A stretch of 64,000 nucleotides of DNA from assembly GCF_028023875.1 (NCBI RefSeq), contig NZ_JAQIPB010000002.1, positions 248,001-312,000 of the forward strand, given 5' to 3'. The notes under the pieces were generated by a model. That model saw only the letters and a program-made list of their open reading frames with translations, was not told where the DNA came from and made no database searches. The position numbers and the translations under genes are program-made. The DNA comes from Xenophilus arseniciresistens. GTDB lineage: Bacteria > Pseudomonadota > Gammaproteobacteria > Burkholderiales > Burkholderiaceae_C. Positions 48,712-57,430 of this stretch are shown in pieces; the stretch's first letter is position 1; every line of letters begins with the position of its first letter.

Positions 48712-49503
48712 ATGGCGCACGCGGTTCCCCTCCGGGGCCCGGCCGAGCTTGCGCAGGCGCGCCGGGCCGCCCAACTCGCAGCCGAGGTGCTGCACATCGT
48801 GGCGCCGCATGTGCGACCCGGCGTGAGCACCGACGCGCTGGATGCCATCTGCCACGACCACATCGTGAACGTGCAGCGCGCCATTCCGGCCAACCTGGGC
48901 TATCAGGGCTTCCCCAAGACCGTGCTCACCTCGGTCAACCAGGTGGTCTGCCACGGCATCCCTTCGCCCGAGAAGATCCTCAAGGACGGCGACATCGTCA
49001 ACATCGACGTGGCCGTGCAGCATGAAGGCTGGTTCGGCGACACCAGCCGCATGTTCTTCGTCGGCAAGCCCGGCGTGCTTGCACGACGGCTGGTGCGCGC
49101 CACCTACGACGCGATGGCCGCGGGCATCCGCCAGGTGCGCCCCGACGCCACTTTGGGCGACGTGGGCCATGCGATCCAGGCCGTGGCGCAGCGCGAGGGT
49201 TTCAGCGTGGTGCGCGACTACTGCGGCCATGGCATCGGCCAGATCTACCACGACGAGCCCCAGGTGCTGCACTTCGGCCGCCGCGGCGAAGGCCTGAAGC
49301 TGGAGCCGGGCATGGTCTTCACCATCGAGCCCATGCTCAACGCCGGCAGGCGCGAAACGCGCGAGCTGGCCGACGGCTGGACCGTGGTGACCCGGGACCG
49401 CTCGCTCTCGGCCCAGTGGGAGCACATGGTGGCGGTCACCGACCAGGGCTTCGAAGTGCTCACAGCCTGGCCCGAGGGCACGGGCGAGTACGCGCCGATT
49501 TGA
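48712..49503 (+). CDS. map: Type I methionine aminopeptidase, second copy, coupled to a ParD-like gene
   Basis: The 263-residue protein keeps every dimetal ligand motif: VCHGIP, NIDVAV, GDTSRMF, CGHGIG, FTIEPM and QWEHM, so it should be active. It differs clearly from the copy beside glnD: it is shorter and has a different N-terminus (AHAVPLRGPAELAQARRAAQL). Its ATG is 3 bp after the stop of the ParD-like gene. The pairing suggests the peptidase is under antitoxin-style autoregulation. Whether it acts as a toxin, a stress-form enzyme, or something else is not known. Confidence 0.92.
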   Translation: MAHAVPLRGPAELAQARRAAQLAAEVLHIVAPHVRPGVSTDALDAICHDHIVNVQRAIPANLGYQGFPKTVLTSVNQVVCHGIPSPEKILKDGDIVNIDVAVQHEGWFGDTSRMFFVGKPGVLARRLVRATYDAMAAGIRQVRPDATLGDVGHAIQAVAQREGFSVVRDYCGHGIGQIYHDEPQVLHFGRRGEGLKLEPGMVFTIEPMLNAGRRETRELADGWTVVTRDRSLSAQWEHMVAVTDQGFEVLTAWPEGTGEYAPI

Positions 49504-49643
49504 GGACTCCCCCACGGGCTGCGGCGGTCCGCGGCCAGCATGCAGGCCACCGCCCTGATGCTGCGGCGGCCTACAAACCGGCGCCAAACCCGCTCCCTAG
49601 AATGGTCAGTACTTGCTCGCCTCCCAGCAAATCCTGGCCCTTG

Positions 49644-51341
49644 ATGCCCGACGCCCCTGCCCTTTCGCCTGCCCGCCTTGTCGACTGCCTGCCCCAGGCC
49701 GTCTTTGTCTGTGACGACAGCGGCGTCTACCTGCAGGCCAACCCCGCCTACGAGCGGCTCACGGGCTTCGCGCAATCCGAACTCCTGGGCCAGGCCATGC
49801 TCGCGCGCCTGCACCATGGCGCCGTCCTGCCGGCGGTGGGCGAAGCCACCCTGTGGAGCCGGGCGCTGTGCCGCCATCGCGACGGACGGGCCCTGCCCGT
49901 CCAGCTCTCGGTCACGCGGCTGCCCGCGGGCGCGGACGATCGGCACCTGTACCTGGGCACGGCGATGCCGGAGGCCTCGCACGACAGCGGCCAGCAGGGC
50001 CCGCCGTGGCACCAGGGCTTTCACGACGCCTGGACGCAGCTGCCCAATGCCACCTGGCTGCGCGAGCGCATCGCGCTGAAGCTGCAGGCCGCGCGGCCAC
50101 GCGGGGGCGCCTGCACGCTGCTGGCGCTGGAAATCGACCAGATGGTGCGGCTGCGCGACTCGCTGGGCGACGAGCGGGTGGGCGAAGTGCTGCAGTTGTG
50201 CGGCCATCGCCTGCGCGCCGTCATCGGGCCCGACGCGCCGCTGGCCACGCTGGGTGGCGGCGTGTTCGCCTGCCTGCTCGAAGGCGACACGGCCCAGGCC
50301 GATGCCATCGTGGCGGCCGTGCAGCGTGCGATCTCGATGCCGGTGGAAGGCAGCGAACGGCCGCTGCGGCTGACGGCCAGCCTGGGCGCCGTGGTGGCGC
50401 TGCCCGAGGCACCCATGCCCGAAGCCGCCGAGCTGGTGCATCGCGCCCGCGTGGCGCTCAACGTCGCACGCACGGCCGGGGGCGCCCAGGCGCGCTGGTT
50501 CACGCAGGCCATGCAGGCCCAGGCGCAGGACCGGCTGCAGCTCGAAGGCAGGCTGCGCGAGGCGCTGGAGCAGAACCAGTTCAGCCTGGTCTTCCAGCCC
50601 CAGCTCCACCTGGCCAGCGGCAAGGTTCAGCACATGGAGGCCCTGCTGCGCTGGGAATGCCCGGGCGTGGGCTTCATCGGCCCGCAGATATTCATTCCGG
50701 TGGCCGAAGACCTGGGGCTGATCGGGCGCATCGGCGAATGGGTGATGCGCGAGGCCTGCCGCGAGGTGGGCCGGCTCAAGCGGCTGCTGGCCGCGCGCGG
50801 CCAGCCCGTGCCGCGGGTGGCGGTCAATGTGTCGGCGCACCAGTTGCTGGACGCCAAGCTCGTGCCCATGGTGCAAAGCGCACTGGCCGAAGCCGGGCTC
50901 GGCCCCGAGTCGCTCGAGATCGAGATCACCGAAAGCATCTTCCTGAACGATGCGGAACGCGCACTGGCCACGCTGGAGGAGCTGCGCGCGCTGGGCATCG
51001 AGCTGGCCATCGACGACTTCGGCACCGGCTACTCGAGCTTTTCGTACCTCACCCAGTTTCCCTTCGACCGGCTCAAGATCGACCGCTCGCTGATCATGAA
51101 CATCGACCAGCCGGGCAAGGGCCATGCCATCGTCTCGGCCATCATCGCGCTGGCCCATGCGCTGGGCATGCGCGTGACGGCCGAGGGCATGGAAACGCCG
51201 GCCCAGGCCCATGCGCTGCAGGCCCTGCACTGCGACGACATCCAGGGCTACGGCTTCTCGCGGCCCCTGCGCCCGGTGGCGCTCGAAAAGCTGCTGCTGG
51301 CCCGGCCCGCCTTCGCGGCGGCCGAGCGTTCCGTGGCCTGA
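49644..51341 (+). CDS. Cyclic-di-GMP phosphodiesterase with PAS, degenerate GGDEF and EAL domains
   Basis: The 565-residue protein has an N-terminal PAS-like sensor (QAVFVCDDSGVYLQANPAYERLTGF), a GGDEF-like domain with GGGVF at residues 204-208, which cannot make c-di-GMP, and an intact EAL domain (EALLRW at 332, DDFGTGYSSFSYL, EGMET). It is therefore probably a phosphodiesterase tuned by the PAS and inactive GGDEF domains. A -10-like TAGAAT lies at 49598-49603. It is convergent with the manganese exporter gene. Confidence 0.9.
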   Translation: MPDAPALSPARLVDCLPQAVFVCDDSGVYLQANPAYERLTGFAQSELLGQAMLARLHHGAVLPAVGEATLWSRALCRHRDGRALPVQLSVTRLPAGADDRHLYLGTAMPEASHDSGQQGPPWHQGFHDAWTQLPNATWLRERIALKLQAARPRGGACTLLALEIDQMVRLRDSLGDERVGEVLQLCGHRLRAVIGPDAPLATLGGGVFACLLEGDTAQADAIVAAVQRAISMPVEGSERPLRLTASLGAVVALPEAPMPEAAELVHRARVALNVARTAGGAQARWFTQAMQAQAQDRLQLEGRLREALEQNQFSLVFQPQLHLASGKVQHMEALLRWECPGVGFIGPQIFIPVAEDLGLIGRIGEWVMREACREVGRLKRLLAARGQPVPRVAVNVSAHQLLDAKLVPMVQSALAEAGLGPESLEIEITESIFLNDAERALATLEELRALGIELAIDDFGTGYSSFSYLTQFPFDRLKIDRSLIMNIDQPGKGHAIVSAIIALAHALGMRVTAEGMETPAQAHALQALHCDDIQGYGFSRPLRPVALEKLLLARPAFAAAERSVA

Positions 51342-51350
51342 AGCCGCTGA

Positions 51351-51923
51351 TCAGAACAAGCGCCCCACGTTGAACAGCGTGAGCAGGCCCAGCACGCCGA
51401 AGATGATGGCGGCCACGGCATGCACCACGCGCATCGACACCTTCTGCGCGATCTTGCCGCCCAGGAACACGGCCGGCACGTTGGCCAGCATCATGCCCAG
51501 CGTCGTGCCGATCACCACCTGCACCACCTGCGCATAGCGCGCAGCCAGCGCCACGGTGGCGATCTGGGTCTTGTCACCCATCTCGGCCAGGAAGAAGGCG
51601 ATCACCGTGGTGCCGAACACGCCGAAGCGCGAGCGCTGGGCCAGGTCCTCGTCGTCGATCTTGTCGGGGATCAGCATCCATCCGGCCATGGCCAGGAAGG
51701 AAATGCCGATGACCCAGCGCAGCAGGTCCGGGCCCATCACCTGCGCCGCCCAGCCGCCCACGGCACCGGCGGCCGCATGGTTGACGATGGTGGCGACGAA
51801 GATGCCGGCCACGATGGGCCAGGGCCGGCGAAAGGCAGCGGCCAGAACGATGGCCAGCAACTGGGTCTTGTCGCCCATTTCACCGAGTGCGACGACGCCG
51901 GTGGATACGAGAAAGGCTTCCAT
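51351..51923 (-). CDS. TMEM165/GDT1 family manganese exporter (MneA/MntX type)
   Basis: The 190-residue inner-membrane protein has two copies of the family signature EMGDKT (15-20 and 114-119), each in a three-helix repeat. Bacterial members export Mn2+ and protect against manganese excess. A manganese-sensing yybP-ykoY riboswitch lies in its 5' leader, which strongly supports that role. The ATG at 51923 has no clear Shine-Dalgarno site. Confidence 0.92.
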   Translation of the reverse strand: MEAFLVSTGVVALGEMGDKTQLLAIVLAAAFRRPWPIVAGIFVATIVNHAAAGAVGGWAAQVMGPDLLRWVIGISFLAMAGWMLIPDKIDDEDLAQRSRFGVFGTTVIAFFLAEMGDKTQIATVALAARYAQVVQVVIGTTLGMMLANVPAVFLGGKIAQKVSMRVVHAVAAIIFGVLGLLTLFNVGRLF

Positions 51924-51960
51924 GGGGTGGGGAACACGAATGCGGGGCCGGACACAGCAA

Positions 51961-52106
51961 TGACCACACGCCCCCCGGCCCTCACCGGAGGCATGTGGTC
52001 AAAGGTCTTGCCAGGCTTCTTGGAAGCTGCGCACGCCATGGCCCGAAGGCCAAGTCTGTTGACGTGTGCCCCTGCGTTGCGCAGGTCAGCTACTCCCCAA
52101 TGACGG
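51961..52106 (-). ncRNA. yybP-ykoY manganese riboswitch
   Basis: Read on the minus strand, the leader contains the conserved GGGGAGTAGC (52098-52089), a central TCAACA, and GGCAAGACC (52012-52004), the three hallmark blocks of the yybP-ykoY (Mn2+) family. Downstream, TGACCACATGCC and GGCGTGTGGTCA form a 12-bp stem (51961-52001), probably the expression platform. A TAGAAT -10 box lies just upstream. The gene it controls is the GDT1-type exporter. Confidence 0.93.
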
Positions 52107-52112
52107 GAGGGG

Positions 52113-52118
52113 ATTCTA
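52113..52118 (-). promoter_or_regulatory. -10 box for the riboswitch-controlled transcript
   Basis: TAGAAT on the minus strand, which would start transcription about 7 bases further on, just before the riboswitch aptamer. Confidence 0.6.
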
Positions 52119-52193
52119 AGCAGGTGCGGCGGCCCTCCCCGGAAATTCCCGGGGCCTGCGATCCGTTCGCATTCCAGGCACGCCGGCTTTCCT
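52119..52193. other. Spacer between the riboswitch promoter and the divergent b561-like gene region
   Basis: GC-rich spacer on both sides of GGAAATTCCCGGGG-like short repeats; no gene seen. Together with the riboswitch and the palindrome at 52194, it fills the gap between 51924 and 52307. Confidence 0.4.
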
Positions 52194-52214
52194 TTCTTAA
52201 GCAAACGATAAGAA
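52194..52214 (+). promoter_or_regulatory. TTCTTA-N9-TAAGAA palindrome, PmrA/QseB-box-like
   Basis: Perfect 6-bp arms (52194-52199, 52209-52214). The inner part reads CTTAAG-N5-GATAAG, close to the CTTAA-type half-sites of PmrA/BasR boxes. It lies upstream of the b561-like gene and the two-component system, so it could be an autoregulatory site. Confidence 0.45.
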
Positions 52215-52307
52215 GCGCTGCGCATCATTGCCCGCGTGCCGTCCTCCTCATCAAGCGCCATCTCGCCAACGCACGCGCGCGCCGGTGCAGCCGCCGACGC
52301 GCATCGC

Positions 52308-52853
52308 ATGCCCGCAGGCGTTGCGGCTGAGCACTGGCCTTTCCATGTCGTCAGGCTCTGGGACCTGCCCTCGCGCCTGACGCCGCCACTGCTGCTGGCC
52401 GGGCTGCTGGCCGCATGGGGCACGGGCATCGCGGGTTGGCTTGGCCCGCATCGTGCGCTCGACATCGCCCTGCCCTGGCTGGCCCTGTTCCACCTGTTGT
52501 GGCCCTTGTGCGGCCCGCGCCGTTTGCAAGTGCGCCGGCGCCTGCAATCGCCGGGCTGGCACGCATCATTTGCAGCTTGGGCGCCGCGCGCCCTGGGGCC
52601 GGGCCGCCTGGCCATGCTGGCGCGCGCGCTGGTGCTTCTGTGCCTGCTGGGCGCAGCGCTCACGGGCAGCCTGGCGGCCATGCCCAGGCTGCACCTGGAC
52701 CTGGCCCTGGCCGCGCTGGGCCTGCTGCTGGCCCAACTGGCCGGCGCGCTGTGGCAGCACCGCCGCTCGGGCGATGCGCTGCTGCCCGCGCTGCTGAAGG
52801 GCCTGGGCACCGGCAGGCTGGACGAAGCCCTGCGTCACGGCAGCGCGCGCTGA
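52308..52853 (+). CDS. Cytochrome b561-like membrane protein with lost haem residues
   Basis: The 181-residue protein has about four hydrophobic segments. VRLWDLPSRLTPPLLLAG matches the b561-family opening (VWDLPTRxFHW), but the His-Trp pair is replaced by Pro-Pro, so haem binding is doubtful. The response regulator follows 33 bp on. The start is uncertain: a GTG at 52236 in the same frame would add 24 low-complexity residues; the ATG at 52308 gives the usual short N-terminus. Confidence 0.65.
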   Translation: MPAGVAAEHWPFHVVRLWDLPSRLTPPLLLAGLLAAWGTGIAGWLGPHRALDIALPWLALFHLLWPLCGPRRLQVRRRLQSPGWHASFAAWAPRALGPGRLAMLARALVLLCLLGAALTGSLAAMPRLHLDLALAALGLLLAQLAGALWQHRRSGDALLPALLKGLGTGRLDEALRHGSAR

Positions 52854-52874
52854 AGCTCACGCACGGGCGGCCCG

Positions 52875-52880
52875 CACAAT
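52875..52880 (+). promoter_or_regulatory. Candidate -10 box of the response regulator gene (leaderless start)
   Basis: CACAAT, then six bases, then the ATG at 52887, with no ribosome binding site. Confidence 0.5.
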
Positions 52881-52886
52881 CCGCGC

Positions 52887-53561
52887 ATGCGAATCCTTCT
52901 GGTCGAAGACGACATCCTGCTGGGCGAAGGGCTGGCGGCAGGTCTGGGGCAGCAGGGCTTTCAGGTGGATTGGCTGCAGCATGGCGACGAGGCCGCGCGC
53001 GCCTGGCCGCTGCAACCCTATGCGGCCGCCGTGCTGGACGTGGGCCTGCCGGGGCGCGACGGCCTGGCCGTGCTGCGGGGCTGGCGCGAAGCCGGGCAAC
53101 GCCTGCCCGTGCTGCTGCTGACGGCGCGCGATGCGCTGGCCGAGCGCGTGCGCGGACTCGACAGCGGCGCTGACGACTACGTGCTCAAACCCGTCGACCT
53201 GCTGGAGCTGGCGGCGCGACTGCGGGCGCTGGTGCGCCGCGCCCACGGCCAGCCGCAGGAGCAGCTCCAGGCGCAGCAGCTTCTTCTGGATGCGGCCGCG
53301 CGCACGGTGCACCACGCGGGCCAGGCCGTGGCGCTCTCGGCGCGCGAGTTCGACCTGCTTCACTTGCTCATGCGCAATGCCGACCGCGTGCTCTCGCGCG
53401 AGCAGATCGAGCAGCAGCTCTACAGCTGGGGCCGCGAGGTCGACAGCAATGCCGTGGAAGTGCATGTGCACCACCTGCGGCGCAAGCTGGGCAGCCCTGC
53501 GCTGATCCAGACTGTGCGCGGCGTGGGCTATGTGCTGCTCAGGGCAGGGGCACCGCGTTGA
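52887..53561 (+). CDS. OmpR-family response regulator (QseB/PmrA type)
   Basis: The 224-residue protein has a receiver domain with phospho-acceptor D51 (AAAVLDVGLPG), acidic pocket VEDD and K101 (YVLKPVD), then an OmpR-type winged helix (SAREFDLLHLLMRNADRVLSREQ, VEVHVHHLRRKLG, RGVGYVL). The QseB/PmrA branch fits best. The kinase gene begins inside its stop codon (TTGA overlap). Confidence 0.93.
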   Translation: MRILLVEDDILLGEGLAAGLGQQGFQVDWLQHGDEAARAWPLQPYAAAVLDVGLPGRDGLAVLRGWREAGQRLPVLLLTARDALAERVRGLDSGADDYVLKPVDLLELAARLRALVRRAHGQPQEQLQAQQLLLDAAARTVHHAGQAVALSAREFDLLHLLMRNADRVLSREQIEQQLYSWGREVDSNAVEVHVHHLRRKLGSPALIQTVRGVGYVLLRAGAPR

Positions 53562-54907
53562 GCAGCAGCGCGGGCGGCTCGCTGCAAGCCAGGCTCACGC
53601 GGCTTCTGCTGGGCCTGTTCGCCGTGGTCTGGCTGGCGACCACGGTGCTGGCCTGGTTCGACGCGCGACACGAGGTGGAAGAAATTCTCGACAGCCATCT
53701 CGCGCAGGCGGCGGCACTGCTGGTCGCGCAACCACCGCACGCGCAGGCCCCGGGAGGCGTGCCGAAGCGCAGCCACACCCCCGTGCTGCACCGCTACGCA
53801 GCCAAGACCGCGCTGCAGGTCTGGAGCGGTGAGCGGCTGCTGCTGCGCTCGGCCACCGCGCCCGAACAGGCGCTGGCGCCGCAGGCCGTACCGGGCTTCC
53901 AGACCGTGCCGCTGGGCGGACAGCAGTGGCGCGTGTTCGTCACGCCTGGTGGCCTGCCGGGCCAGCAGGTGCAGGTGGGCCAGGCGGTGGCCGCGCGCGA
54001 CGACGTGCTGTGGGCCATGTGGCGCAGCACCCTGTGGCCCCTGCTGCTGGCCCTGCCGCTGCTGGGCCTGGGCCTGTGGGCCGTGGTGCGCCACGCGCTG
54101 CGCCCGTTGAATGCGCTGGGCCAGGCCCTGCATGCGCGCCGGCCCGATGCCCTGCAGCAGCACATTCCCGAAGACAGGCTGCCACGCGAGATGCGCCCGA
54201 TGGTGCAGGCCCTGAACCAGCTGTTCCTGCGCATCGAAGGTCTTCTGGCCAGCGAACGCCGCTTCACGGCCGATGCCGCGCATGAACTGCGCACGCCCAT
54301 TGCCGCGATCCGCGCCCATGCCGAAGTGGCGCTGCGCGCCAGCACCGACGTGCAGCGCCAGCAGGCCCTTGAACGCACGCTCGCGGGCTGCGACCGCGCC
54401 ACGCACCTGGTCACGCAGCTGCTGACCCTGTCCCGGCTGGAAGCCGAGGCTGCGCCGGCCCCGCGCCCGGTGGACCTTGCCGTCATCGCGCGCCAGGTAC
54501 TGGCCGAGCTGGCGCCGCGGGCGCTGACGCAGGGGCAGCAGCTCTCAATGGAAGCCGTACGACCCTGGCCGCTTCAAGGCGACGAGGCCCTGCTGGCCGT
54601 GCTGCTGCGCAACCTGGTCGACAACGCGCTGCAGCACGCCGGCACGGGCGCGCAGATCCAGATCTGCCTGCAGCGGCAAGAAGACGGCGCGATGGTGCTG
54701 AGCGTCGAAGACAGCGGCCCGGGCCTGGCAGCCGCCGATCTGGCGCGCCTGGGCGAGCGCTTCTTCCGTCCCGCCGGCACGCGCGCCAGCGGAAGCGGCC
54801 TGGGCTGGTCCATTGCCAGCCGCATCGCGCAGGCCCACGGCCTGGGGCTCAGCGCACGGAGTTCGGCGCGGCTGGGAGGTTTGTGCGCGCGGCTGGAGGA
54901 CCGTTGA
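53558..54907 (+). CDS. Sensor histidine kinase (QseC/PmrB type)
   Basis: The 449-residue protein has two membrane segments (about 15-33 and 160-178) around a periplasmic sensor region, a HAMP-like linker, the HisKA domain with H242 (FTADAAHELRTPIAAI) and the ATPase boxes NLVDNALQHA, EDSGPGL and GSGLGWSI. The start is a TTG overlapping the regulator stop. The ligand is not known; QseC and PmrB sense hormones/iron or cationic peptides, respectively. Confidence 0.9.
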   Translation: MSSSAGGSLQARLTRLLLGLFAVVWLATTVLAWFDARHEVEEILDSHLAQAAALLVAQPPHAQAPGGVPKRSHTPVLHRYAAKTALQVWSGERLLLRSATAPEQALAPQAVPGFQTVPLGGQQWRVFVTPGGLPGQQVQVGQAVAARDDVLWAMWRSTLWPLLLALPLLGLGLWAVVRHALRPLNALGQALHARRPDALQQHIPEDRLPREMRPMVQALNQLFLRIEGLLASERRFTADAAHELRTPIAAIRAHAEVALRASTDVQRQQALERTLAGCDRATHLVTQLLTLSRLEAEAAPAPRPVDLAVIARQVLAELAPRALTQGQQLSMEAVRPWPLQGDEALLAVLLRNLVDNALQHAGTGAQIQICLQRQEDGAMVLSVEDSGPGLAAADLARLGERFFRPAGTRASGSGLGWSIASRIAQAHGLGLSARSSARLGGLCARLEDR

Positions 54908-54979
54908 ACGCGGCGACCTCCCTTCGGCTGGCGCACGCCGCGCTGCGCAGGGCCGTGCCCTTGAGCCCCATTCGCCCGC

Positions 54980-55195
54980 TCAGAGCTTGGCGATGGACAC
55001 CTCGGTGGACTTGACCAGCGCTACCACGTCCGAGCCGATCTTCAGCTGCAGTTCGTCGACCGAGCGCGTGGTGATGACCGAGGTGACGATGCCCCAGGGC
55101 GTTTCGACGTCGACTTCGGAGACGACGTCGCCGCGGATGATCTCGCGCACCTTGCCCTTGAACTGGTTGCGCACGTTGATGGCTTGAATGGACAT
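54980..55195 (-). CDS. ssuF: Molbindin/TOBE-domain protein SsuF-like
   Basis: The 71-residue protein is a single molbindin (Mop/TOBE) domain: SIQAINVRNQFKGKVREIIRGDVVSEVDVETPWGIVTSVIT, VKSTEVSIAK. Such domains bind molybdate or similar oxyanions. Pseudomonas ssu operons end with ssuF, a molbindin gene needed for growth on sulfonates; the same final position here supports SsuF over a molybdate role. It is 47 bp downstream of metY. Confidence 0.78.
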   Translation of the reverse strand: MSIQAINVRNQFKGKVREIIRGDVVSEVDVETPWGIVTSVITTRSVDELQLKIGSDVVALVKSTEVSIAKL

Positions 55196-55242
55196 GATGA
55201 AGAACTCCTTGAGTTTGTTGAGGTGAATGAAAGAAGCCGGAC

Positions 55243-56550
55243 TCAGCCCGCGGCAATCGCCAGCGCCTGGTCGAGATCGGCCTTGAGGTCGTCGATGTGT
55301 TCGATGCCGATGGACAGGCGCACGGTTTCCTCGCTCACGCCGGCACGCGCCAGCTCCTCGGGCGAGAGCTGCCGGTGCGTGGTCGAGGCCGGATGCGTGG
55401 CCAGCGAGCGCACGTCACCGATGTTGACCAGGCGCGTGAACAGCCGCAGCGCGTCGAGGAACTTCTCGCCGCCGGCGCGGCCGCTGTTGATGCCGAAGGT
55501 CAGCACGCCGCTGGCGCGCCCGCCCAGGTACTTCTGCGCCAGCGCATGGTCCGGGTGGTCTTCCAGGCCCGCGTAGTTCACCCACTTCACGGCCGGGTTG
55601 GCCTGCAGGTGCCTGGCAACGGCCAGCGTGTTCTCGCTGATGCGCTCCAGCCGCAGCGCCAGGGTCTCGATGCCCTGCAGGATCAGGAAGGCGTTGAAGG
55701 GCGAGATGGCTGCGCCCGTGTTGCGCAGCGGCACCACGCGCGCACGGCCGATGTAGGCGGCCGGGCCAAGCGCCTCGGTGTAGACTACGCCGTGGTAGCT
55801 CACGTCGGGCTCGTTCAGGCGCTTGAAGCGCTGCCTGTGCTGCGCCCACGGGAACTTGCCCGAATCGACGATGGCACCGCCGATGCTGGTGCCATGGCCG
55901 CCCAGGTACTTGGTCAGCGAATGCACCACGATGTCGGCCCCATGCTCGATGGGGCGCAGCAGGTAGGGCGAGGGCACGGTGTTGTCCACGATCAGCGGCA
56001 CGCCGTGCCTGTGCGCCACGGCCGCGATGGCCGCGATGTCGGTCACGTTGCCAGCCGGATTGCCCAACGACTCGACGAACACCGCCTTTGTCTTCTCGTC
56101 GATCAGTTTTTCAAAGCTGGCGGGGTCGCGGTGGTCGGCAAAGCGCGTGCTGATGCCGAACTGCGGCAGCGTGTGCGCGAACAGGTTGTAGGTGCCGCCA
56201 TACAGCGCCGTGCTGCTGACGATGTTGTCGCCGGCCTCGGCGATGGTCTGGATCGCATAGGTCACGGCGGCCTGGCCCGAAGCCAGGGCCAGCGCCGCGA
56301 TGCCGCCCTCAAGCGCCGCCACGCGCTGCTCCAGCACGTCCTGCGTCGGGTTGTTGATGCGGCTGTAGATGTTGCCCGGCACCTTGAGGTCGAACAGGTC
56401 GGCGCCATGCTGCGCGCTGTCGAAGGCATAGGCGACGGTCTGGTAGATCGGCGGCGCGACCGCGCGCGTCGTGGGCTCGGGCGAGTAGCCGGCGTGCACC
56501 GAAAGGGTTTCGAACTTCCAGTTCTTGCCGGGTTGCGCTTCCTGGGTCAT
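55243..56550 (-). CDS. metY: O-acetylhomoserine sulfhydrylase (aminocarboxypropyltransferase)
   Basis: The 435-residue PLP enzyme makes homocysteine from O-acetylhomoserine and sulfide. Family motifs are [48 protein letters not shown] and the PLP lysine in [11 protein letters not shown] (K214). Its length suits MetY rather than MetZ. It stands inside the sulfonate operon, after ssuB (41-bp gap), which links released sulfite, after reduction, to methionine synthesis. Confidence 0.93.
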   Translation of the reverse strand: MTQEAQPGKNWKFETLSVHAGYSPEPTTRAVAPPIYQTVAYAFDSAQHGADLFDLKVPGNIYSRINNPTQDVLEQRVAALEGGIAALALASGQAAVTYAIQTIAEAGDNIVSSTALYGGTYNLFAHTLPQFGISTRFADHRDPASFEKLIDEKTKAVFVESLGNPAGNVTDIAAIAAVAHRHGVPLIVDNTVPSPYLLRPIEHGADIVVHSLTKYLGGHGTSIGGAIVDSGKFPWAQHRQRFKRLNEPDVSYHGVVYTEALGPAAYIGRARVVPLRNTGAAISPFNAFLILQGIETLALRLERISENTLAVARHLQANPAVKWVNYAGLEDHPDHALAQKYLGGRASGVLTFGINSGRAGGEKFLDALRLFTRLVNIGDVRSLATHPASTTHRQLSPEELARAGVSEETVRLSIGIEHIDDLKADLDQALAIAAG

Positions 56551-56591
56551 GGCCTGAGCTTCCTTGCGTGGATGGACGTGGATGGACGGAC

Positions 56592-57425
56592 TCAGACGGC
56601 CCAGCGCAAGGTGTGCGCGCTTTGCCATTCGCTTTCGTTGGCGGCGGGGGCGCCGCCTGCCTCCTCGCTCGCGGGCTTCTGCAGCACGCGGTCGAGGATG
56701 CGCTTCTCGATGGCCGCAAAGGCCGCGTCGCCCTGCTGGCGCGGCCGGGCCAGCGCGATGCGTTCGTCCAGCGCGATGCGCCCGTCCTCGATCAGGATCA
56801 CGCGGTCGGCCAGGGCCACGGCCTCCTGCACGTCGTGCGTGACCAGGAGCGCCGTGAAGCGATGCCGCTGCCACAGCCCTTCGATCAGACGGTGCATCTC
56901 GATGCGCGTGAGCGCGTCCAGCGCACCCAGCGGTTCGTCCAGCAGCAGCAGGCGCGGGTGGTGCACCAGCGCGCGCGCCAGGGCCACGCGCTGCCGCTGG
57001 CCGCCCGACAGGCGGGCCGGCCATTCGTTCTCGCGCTCGGCCAGGCCCACCTGGCCCAGCACTTCGCGCCCGCGCGAGCGCGCCGTGTCGGGCAGGCCCA
57101 GGGTCACGTTGTCGAGCACGCGGCGCCAGGGCAGCAGGCGTGCTTCCTGGAACATGATGCGCGTGTCTTCGTGCAGGCCGGCAACGCGCTGGCCATCGGT
57201 GAACAGGCCGCCTTCGCTGGCCTCTTCCAGCCCGGCCACCAGGCGCAGCAAGGTGCTCTTGCCGCAGCCGCTGCGGCCCACGATGGCGATGAACTCGCCC
57301 GGCGCCACCGCCAGCTGCGTGTGGCGCAGCACTTCGCGTTCGCCATAGCGCTTGGACAGGTTGCGCGCCTCCAGCCTGACGCCACCGGCCAGCGTGGCGC
57401 CTGTCGGGTTCACTGCTGCATTCAT
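56592..57425 (-). CDS. ssuB: Aliphatic sulfonate ABC transporter ATP-binding protein
   Basis: The 277-residue ATPase has Walker A GRSGCGKS (50-57), the signature [15 protein letters not shown], Walker [13 protein letters not shown] and [18 protein letters not shown]. The [10 protein letters not shown] segment is typical of SsuB/TauB. A C-terminal extension of about 40 residues carries no known domain. It follows the second ssuA-like gene by 5 bp. Confidence 0.94.
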   Translation of the reverse strand: MNAAVNPTGATLAGGVRLEARNLSKRYGEREVLRHTQLAVAPGEFIAIVGRSGCGKSTLLRLVAGLEEASEGGLFTDGQRVAGLHEDTRIMFQEARLLPWRRVLDNVTLGLPDTARSRGREVLGQVGLAERENEWPARLSGGQRQRVALARALVHHPRLLLLDEPLGALDALTRIEMHRLIEGLWQRHRFTALLVTHDVQEAVALADRVILIEDGRIALDERIALARPRQQGDAAFAAIEKRILDRVLQKPASEEAGGAPAANESEWQSAHTLRWAV

Positions 57426-57430
57426 CGTCT

